Source: Lactarius indigo (lineage: Eukaryota > Basidiomycota > Agaricomycetes > Russulales > Russulaceae). From it: 64,000 nucleotides of DNA. Numbering within the stretch: the first letter of the stretch is position 1; every line of letters starts with the position of its first letter. This document shows, one piece after another, positions 58,024-64,000 of this stretch. Made by a program: the position numbers and the translations under genes. Where the stretch lies: assembly GCA_025766275.1 (NCBI GenBank), contig JAFKAC010000066.1, positions 272,900-336,899 on the forward strand. The letters are read 5' to 3'. The notes below the pieces were generated by a model. It did no database searches and was not told the origin of the DNA. It saw nothing but the letters and a program-made list of their open reading frames with translations.

Positions 58024-58639
58024 GCGAAATGCCACTTTATTTGATGTCTTGATCAGGAATTACCTCGGTTGTACGCGAAGAGGAAATCGTTACGTCCGGT
58101 CACAATATATTTCGTCATCCATTGCGTGTATACTTGTTATATCTACCTCATACTGTGCCGTGCCATCCGGAAAACGACCACTTGAGACGTAGGGCCGTCG
58201 AAAGGGATAACCTCTTTAATAAGGACAGAAAGCTCACGCGGTTAGCTAAACAAGATTCCACCTCGTCCAGCCTAGACGCATGGGCTTAGGTGAGTGGACC
58301 AATAATTATGGGAAATCGGCTTGTCCCGGGTGCCAGTTGTTATGGCATCCTGGTGGGAAGGATCCGTGATAACATCCCCTGGGACCCGGAAGCAGCCATT
58401 GTTGAATATCAAGCATCGTATCGTACTTGTGGAAATTGGTGGCCGGTGCCGGTGCCGAAAAATCGCGACTGAGAGCTCGTTTTGCCGAGGCTCTATCTGA
58501 CTGCTTTGCCTTTACACGAACCAAAGTTGCGTAATGACGTAACACAGGACCGCATGTGTCCTTAGACATGAGACAGTATAGGGAGTGTGAAACCGTTTTT
58601 GAACACCTTTTGAACCTAGACATACCGTTGCCAGTGGGC
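58024..58639. other. 3' flank of the WW-like paralogue
   Basis: A 118-codon minus frame at 58306-58662 is open but unmatched; left uncalled. Confidence 0.3.
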
Positions 58640-59500
58640 GGGAGCGCAGGAGCGCTCGGCAAATACCGTGGAGGTATTCACTTTCTTCTTGGAGACAAAG
58701 AACTTTGAAGATGCGCGCGGGGCCTCTTTCAAGGCTGCGCGCGCAAATAGGGTGGCGTGATGGCATGGTAGTCCGGTGTGCTGAATGCAGCACAAGGAGC
58801 CAGGCGCCGACGCGCTGTCCCGATAACTACTAACGACGGTCCGGCAGCACAGGTGGAACTCCAGAGCGTCAGACGTGCAGGGATCGGGCCGGACACGGAA
58901 GAAAGACCTTCCACATGGTCGGTAGACGGGAAAAACCAAAGACAATGAGGGCGGGCCGGTGGTGTGGGTCGCGGGCGTCTATCAAAAGGCAGCGCTTCTT
59001 TCGAAATTTCCTTCGACGGGGACGATTTGACTTTTGTGACTTTTCGAGTTTTTTCAGATTTGGCGAGACTGTCGGTGAACCGGCATGCGCGTTACACGTC
59101 CGAGTCGATACACAAAACACCTGAAATGGGCGGGTAGGTCATATGTCTTGTTCAAACTCAGAGTATGAGGCACGCGAGAGTATCCTCGAGCGGCTTGCAG
59201 TTGCCATTGTCTACCATCGCACGGGCGGGCGCTCGGAAGCGCTGCACCTTTCGCTGACTCGCCTCGCCTTAGAAGTCTTGCGACCAAGCAGGAAGAGCGG
59301 GGTGGGCTGTCTAGAAAGCAAACTCAGAAAGTCACTGCGATACTGTGATGGTTACCGTAACATGACTTGGAGCGTACACGACCAAATACAGGGCATAATC
59401 ACAATACGGATTCGGTCTTACTAGAACGCAAGAGGGGACATGGTGTGGTGGACATACCTCAGGGCCAGGAAGAGGCGCCGTGACAGTGAGAAAGATCGGG
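58640..59500. repeat. Third repeat family, copy 2
   Basis: See 52650-53770. The minus-strand peptide here reads 'LKKLEKSQKSNRPRRRKF'. The region up to about 60130 shows weaker further similarity and no gene. Confidence 0.6.
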
Positions 59501-60199
59501 ACGGAGAAGAGAATTACACTAATCATCATCGAGTCATCACGGCCAGTATTAGCGCTGTTGTCACACGCGGCAATACAACGCTATTAGAGCACTTCATTAC
59601 GAGGGTTGTGAACTGTTGTTAGGTAGGACGCGCTTAGGGGTGAGGAGGGGAGGGGCAGAAAATCGTGCTGAAGGGATGCAATGATTTCAATAAAAGCTGC
59701 CATGTGAATGAGAGTTCACCCCAAGTAGGAACCATAAGGCACACTCACAGCCGGTGTTTATTTTACAGAGGGAGTCAGAGAAGCCATCGCAGACGATGAC
59801 GGGACATTCAAAAACACAAACGCCTCAAAAAGGCCCGAAACTTGGATGACGAACGCCTGCGAGCCTAGAGACTGTAATGAGCAACTTCTTATGAACCTTG
59901 GGTCGCTATTCTCACATCGATCTCTTCTTGCGTTGGTCGCCCATTGGGACCCGGAGTGTATGGCCTGCTGCTCATCAATCAGGAGAGAAATAATAGCTGT
60001 CAGGTGGGGATACGGCATCAGTTGTAGATACCCAGATATAAGCAAAAGGCACGAACTCAGAGCTTGCTTTAACAGTGCTTCAGCGGATGCCAGAGAATCG
60101 AACTTCGCAAACAATCAAACAATAATGGGTGCTCGATGATATAATAAGGGCGGCATTGTTCAGTATTCCATAGACCTTCTGGAGCGGCACGGGATTATA

Positions 60200-60870
60200 A
60201 GTTACGGTGGAGCTTGTGTGGAGTAACTAATCTCGGCTGCAAGGCCTGTAGAAGTCTGGTTAGGTCTCCATTTCTTCTTACAAAAAGTACTTCGAAGATT
60301 TACCGACTTTCCCAAGACAGCTACAGTTGGTGGGTTCTCAGACGTACTTATTGTTCACGATCGATTTTAAAGACTGTTTGTCTTGCCCAGGTGAACCCCA
60401 GAGCATCAGGGCATGCGGCGGTAGATAAGACGATGACCCTTGGTTCCTGGGAGATTGGTGCGTGGTCGTGGGTGTCTATTAGAAGGCAGCGCCGCTGACG
60501 ATGGCACTACTTGAGATGGCAGAGACGATTCGACTTTTGTGACTTCGGGCTTTGACAGAGTCAGGGCGGTCTTGGGGAGCGCCTTGCACGTTGCACCGGG
60601 TCGACGCACGAATGCCGATCGCGAACACGTGAGTGGGTCGCATATCGTGCATCTAGTTCATCCGAATCCTTGATTTCCTAGCCCTCTTCAAGAGGGTCGG
60701 GAAATCGGCTTTTGGTCCCGGAACTTGGAGTAGGGGCACAGGACGCTTCCATCGCTCGCTGTAGCTGAGTCTTCCCTGGGGCAAAGTCCGGTTGGTTACT
60801 ACCTTGCACTCGAGCGCTTGTCGACTGTGATCTCGCGCAGTTCACACGCTCCAGCGAGTGTCATCCAAAA
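60200..60870. repeat. Third repeat family, copy 3
   Basis: See 52650-53770. Minus-strand frame 60406-60609 keeps 'LSKPEVTKVESSL', comparable with copies 1 and 2. Confidence 0.55.
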
Positions 60871-61739
60871 TACTTTCTCGTATTCAGATGCTTACCCCAT
60901 AGGAAGAGCGGCTGGGGTCTTGCTACCGGGGAAGCTATGCAGATGGCAAGGGGTCTGAAAGAGACCACGATGAGCGCTTGTTATGTAATGGGCCTCTAGG
61001 TCAGGGTTTTTCCCCCCCCCGGTTTGCGGCTTGGTTTGCAGCCTGATTGTACGCTCACATCTACGTCCTTGTCTACGTCCAGGCTGTGTATGGTATAGAT
61101 AGAACAAAATAATGGTTGTCTACATCGAAATGCATTCCATCGGCTCCGGAAACGTGAACCGCCGGGACGCGGGACGCAAGGCGCGACGTGACATTTCTTC
61201 AAACAATACGAAGTCGGACTCTGACCTTGACTTTGACCAACATCCCAGGTGACGAAACCTTCATAGGCCTTGCACATAGTACGCCAGTGCAACATGGTCA
61301 ACGTTGTTCCGATTCAGTCCATCTCCACGAAGTGCGCAGTATGCTGGCACAGAGGCCGCGTCCCACCTTATCTGATATGGGGAGGGTAATCGATAACCAC
61401 AGGTCTCATCCATCCGAACTTTGTAGACGGCTGCGCCACGTAGTGATGTCACCATTACACAACTATCAATGTATTATGCATACATCACTGTCTTCGAGTG
61501 GCAACTCCTTGGAAGCAGGAGCTGCAATTGTCACCGTGGCTGCGGTATGGCGGACATCTCGAGGGGTAAGATATACCCAGTCCGCGTTCACTGGCTGAAA
61601 AAATTTCCAGGGTTCAGGTCAACTTCGTTGGCCTGCGGGGATATCGATTACTTGTATCCTTGGTGAGTTATCCAAAATAATTCGGTGCAATGTCGGAGAT
61701 GATGCCTATGTGAGACCTGCGACTGGCACAACCACGAGG
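60871..61739. other. Intergenic, no gene seen
   Basis: A plus frame of 136 codons at 61188-61598 has no recognised family. A short C-run lies at 61011-61019. Confidence 0.3.
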
Positions 61740-61953
61740 TCGCTAACCTTCTTGGACATACTGTATTGACATGACACCTAATACCCCATACCGAAGTGGG
61801 CGCAAGGCACTGAACTATGGCTGCAAAGAAAGAAAAGAATTTCCGTTTTCGCCCCAGGCTGTGCAAACGGTTACTATTAAGTTCCCACTCATCAAGATTA
61901 TCACCGTACTCACCATTCTTCATGCATCATTCCCAGTTGAACAACTCGGCGAC

Positions 61954-62295
61954 CTACATCAAAATGCACCCCCCTTTGCTACGCTGACCCGGTTGCCCAC
62001 CCCCCGAGGTTGTTTGATTCCTTGGGGGCTTTTCTTTGGACTTAGATGTTTTCTTCAGGCGAGACTTGTCGACCGCTCCTCGCGATGGATGATTAGGCGG
62101 TCCTTTTGAGCGACTGCATGGGGTATGGTTCGAAGTCAGTTCACAATCCGCGAATCTGGACGTGTGCACGTCTCTCGGACCCCGGCCTGGCCGCTTTTGC
62201 ACAACCTGCAGGTCAACACGGCACTTGATCCGGGGGTCCGCGGACCTGTTTGCTGACCACGTCTAAGATAGGACTCACAATAAAGAGGTAACCAT
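61954..62295 (-). CDS. Small-tail family protein ending CILM (member R4)
   Basis: Minus-strand exons 62295-62279 and 62113-61954 give 58 aa. The intron is 165 nt, phase 2, GTGAGT...CCATGCAG. Exon 2 is Pro/Lys/Ser-rich ('SKGPPNHPSRGAVDKS', 'KKTSKSKEKPPR'), then Gly/Gln-rich, ending 'SKGGCILM'. C-I-L-M fits a CaaX box with Met last, which in fungi is usually farnesylated; the Lys-rich stretch before it would help membrane binding. That is inference. Unlike R1 and R2, the central segment is open and needs no second intron. The start ATG sits in 'gagacacaATGg', like member R2. Confidence 0.55.
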
Positions 62296-62398
62296 TGTGT
62301 CTCAATATGACGATGGTCTGGGGGGGTGGGTGTGTTCACACTTTCGAGGGCGCGTTATGCGATGACGATTGGGAGAACCAGAGCATACCCAACACAGG

Positions 62399-62421
62399 CT
62401 CCACGGATCCCACGGATCCTA
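62399..62421 (-). promoter_or_regulatory. Conserved upstream block of member R4
   Basis: Doubled 'ggatccgtg' words 104-126 bp before the ATG at 62295, at the same distance as in the other members. Confidence 0.5.
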
Positions 62422-62840
62422 ACGTGAAGCGAGTGACTCGAACTTAAAAGCGCTGGACATACCTACAGGCACGCAGGTCTAGAGCGCCTAGTGGTTTGGC
62501 CAATTGGACAGCGATCCCTTATCTTGCGCGGCAATCCCATATATTTCGTTCCAGACTTGTTCCCCCACACGGCGCTCCGTGTCTCTGATTTGCGCTCAAC
62601 GCCTCCAAGCAATTAAATTATCGCCGCAGAAGACCCACCTTACTGTAGATATAGTTCATTTTATCACGAAGGACTAAGTCCCTCAATCCAAAGCTAACGG
62701 TTTATATATCTCCGTTTCTAGTGTAGAGGGAGAGTCCCTTCCTTGGGCTGGACGCATCGACCTAGATGCGTGTACTAACTGCTGGTGTTCTGATCCCTCA
62801 GAGTCAGCTACTAGAGTAAACCTCCAAAGGCATAGACTCA

Positions 62841-64000
62841 CGAGATTACGTCAATTGTTGTGATCGCCCACCTTCCCATCAATCAGCCAACGCCATAACT
62901 TATAATCAGGTCGATGCCTATCATCAACCCCGTCATATAAATCATTCCACGCTTGCAGTAAGTGTACAACCAACCAAGATGAAGCACGGGCAAGTGAAAT
63001 TGAGGAATCGAACGTTGATTCGAACTTCTAAGTTAATCACTGGTAGTTGACAGGAATTCGAAATTAGGAGGAAGATGCCTCCGTGCACTCTAGTTGGATC
63101 GCGTTGTCACAAGCCTGACCCTGTAGCGTTCGTTCGCGAGACAGAATAACCTACGCGTAGTATGGTCGTCCCTCCTCCCCATCTGGGCTCGCCGGATGAA
63201 CGTCGCCTTGGCGTTTTCAAAAGTCGGGGTCTCCGGTTGCGGGATGCCAGTGACTGCACGATAAACATGACATTTGAGAATCGGGTGCCGGGTGTATCAT
63301 AGCCAGTTCAACTTTGCAGTCGAATATCAGATTTAGGTGGCTCGGTGAACTCACGGCAACTGCATCGGGTCGTGCTCGAGCATCCTTAGTTGAGCGACCG
63401 CGGTTTTCTCATCTGAACAAAAAGGCATCATGCTAACCCAATAAGGAAAACCCGAATCTGGACTTGCCTAATCTAGATTTGCTAATAGCGGATCACTTGC
63501 CCCGCCCAGCCTTGTATCGCAGACGAAGGTCATTTCAGCGTATCACATCGAGGTCACCGTGTAAGTTGAAGATGTCAGTTCACATGGAATCAGGCGGTAC
63601 TTTTTGTGAAGTAACGATAATAATTCTCAAGCGTGGGAGGACTACTCACAGCTTATGGTGACAGACTGCGCTGGTCCCACGAAGCTGTGTATCGTATCAG
63701 TTCAACACTCACTATCTAGCATTGAGGCTGCCGGCCGTCCCCACAATGCTCATCCCAAATGCCACGTCTGGTTCCTGCTTCACACAGAATGTTCCACACA
63801 TGGTCCACGGCCTTAAGGGGCCTTCCTCGAACGGTGCTCCAGATGGTGTGGACCTGCTCCACTCTTCAAAGACTTGTGATGCGCTCTGTGCGCACGGATC
63901 TCAGATACAACTCGGTGTGGTGCGCAAAAGTACAACGTATGCAGATGTTGCCACGTGCCTTGAAAGGTATACACCGAAGACGTTGGCCCCGTTTTTTTTG
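62841..64000. other. Window end, no gene recognised
   Basis: A plus frame at 63464-63661 and an open frame running off the end from about 63790 are unmatched. I see no repeat from elsewhere in the window. Confidence 0.3.

Larger units (their letters stand above)
61740..62840. repeat. Repeat unit R4
   Basis: Separated from R1-R3 by 14 kb but collinear with R1: the small-tail gene, the doubled GGATCC block (62399-62421 against 42571-42600), and 62570-62740 against 42715-42930. Confidence 0.6.

Noticed and set aside
42138..62295. Small-tail genes as mating pheromone precursors
   Set aside because: They are short and some end CaaX-like, but they have a conserved intron, lack the usual charged maturation site before the peptide, end in Cys rather than the common aliphatic/Ala end, and no pheromone receptor gene is nearby.

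Overview
The window is nuclear DNA of a mushroom-forming basidiomycete (Agaricomycete type). The basis is the protein families present (expanded fungal F-box/LRR-like proteins, a secreted S28 peptidase, a jacalin-like lectin, paralogous WW-like membrane proteins) and many 47-80 nt introns with GTRNGT donors and YAG acceptors that join the frames exactly. No rRNA, tRNA, CRISPR or prokaryotic feature was found. All gene models were spliced by eye; they rest on frame continuity and, where paralogues exist, on conserved exon boundaries. The order or species cannot be named from the sequence.

Layout. 0-14 kb: seven F-box/LRR-like copies in both orientations, two apparently intact (2914-4811 minus; 7429-8949 plus), the others truncated or broken. 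12.35-12.63 kb: a 284 bp element with 32 bp terminal inverted repeats. 16.6-17.6, 32.8-33.8 and 35.1-36.0 kb: three intact four-exon paralogues of an uncharacterised family that I call WPGY, plus a relic at 30.7-31.0 kb. 18.8-21.7 kb: a tandem duplication, each unit with one very small spliced gene. 22.5-23.7 and 28.7-30.4 kb: a dispersed segmental duplication around a six-exon jacalin-like lectin gene (23987-24839 minus). 36.7-39.0 kb: a ten-exon S28 serine peptidase gene. 39.5-47.7 kb and 61.7-62.8 kb: repeated units carrying more members of the small-gene family. 47.8-50.5 and 56.1-58.0 kb: two WW-like/multi-TM genes. 52.7-60.9 kb: a third repeat family between and after them.

The most unusual item is a dispersed family of tiny genes (19774, 21137 plus; 42475, 44725, 62295 minus; partial at about 47.1 kb). 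In the five complete members the promoter block, the 14-29 nt first exon, a phase-2 first intron of 152-165 nt and a Pro/Gln/Gly-rich second exon correspond. The C-termini differ: Cys clusters ending CRIC, CRVC or CIIC, a CaaX-like CILM, or a basic helix-like tail. In two or three members a segment that codes in the others appears to be an intron, so splicing would decide whether the Cys tail is made. The second outlier is the gene at 47.8-50.5 kb, whose middle third is almost free of CpG with sharp borders although the frame stays open.

Most of the rest is accessory, duplication-rich sequence with no gene I can support. I see no operon-like or pathway-like linkage. The likely secreted or surface-related products (lectin, S28 peptidase) are single genes, while F-box, WPGY, WW-like and small-tail genes are locally amplified families.
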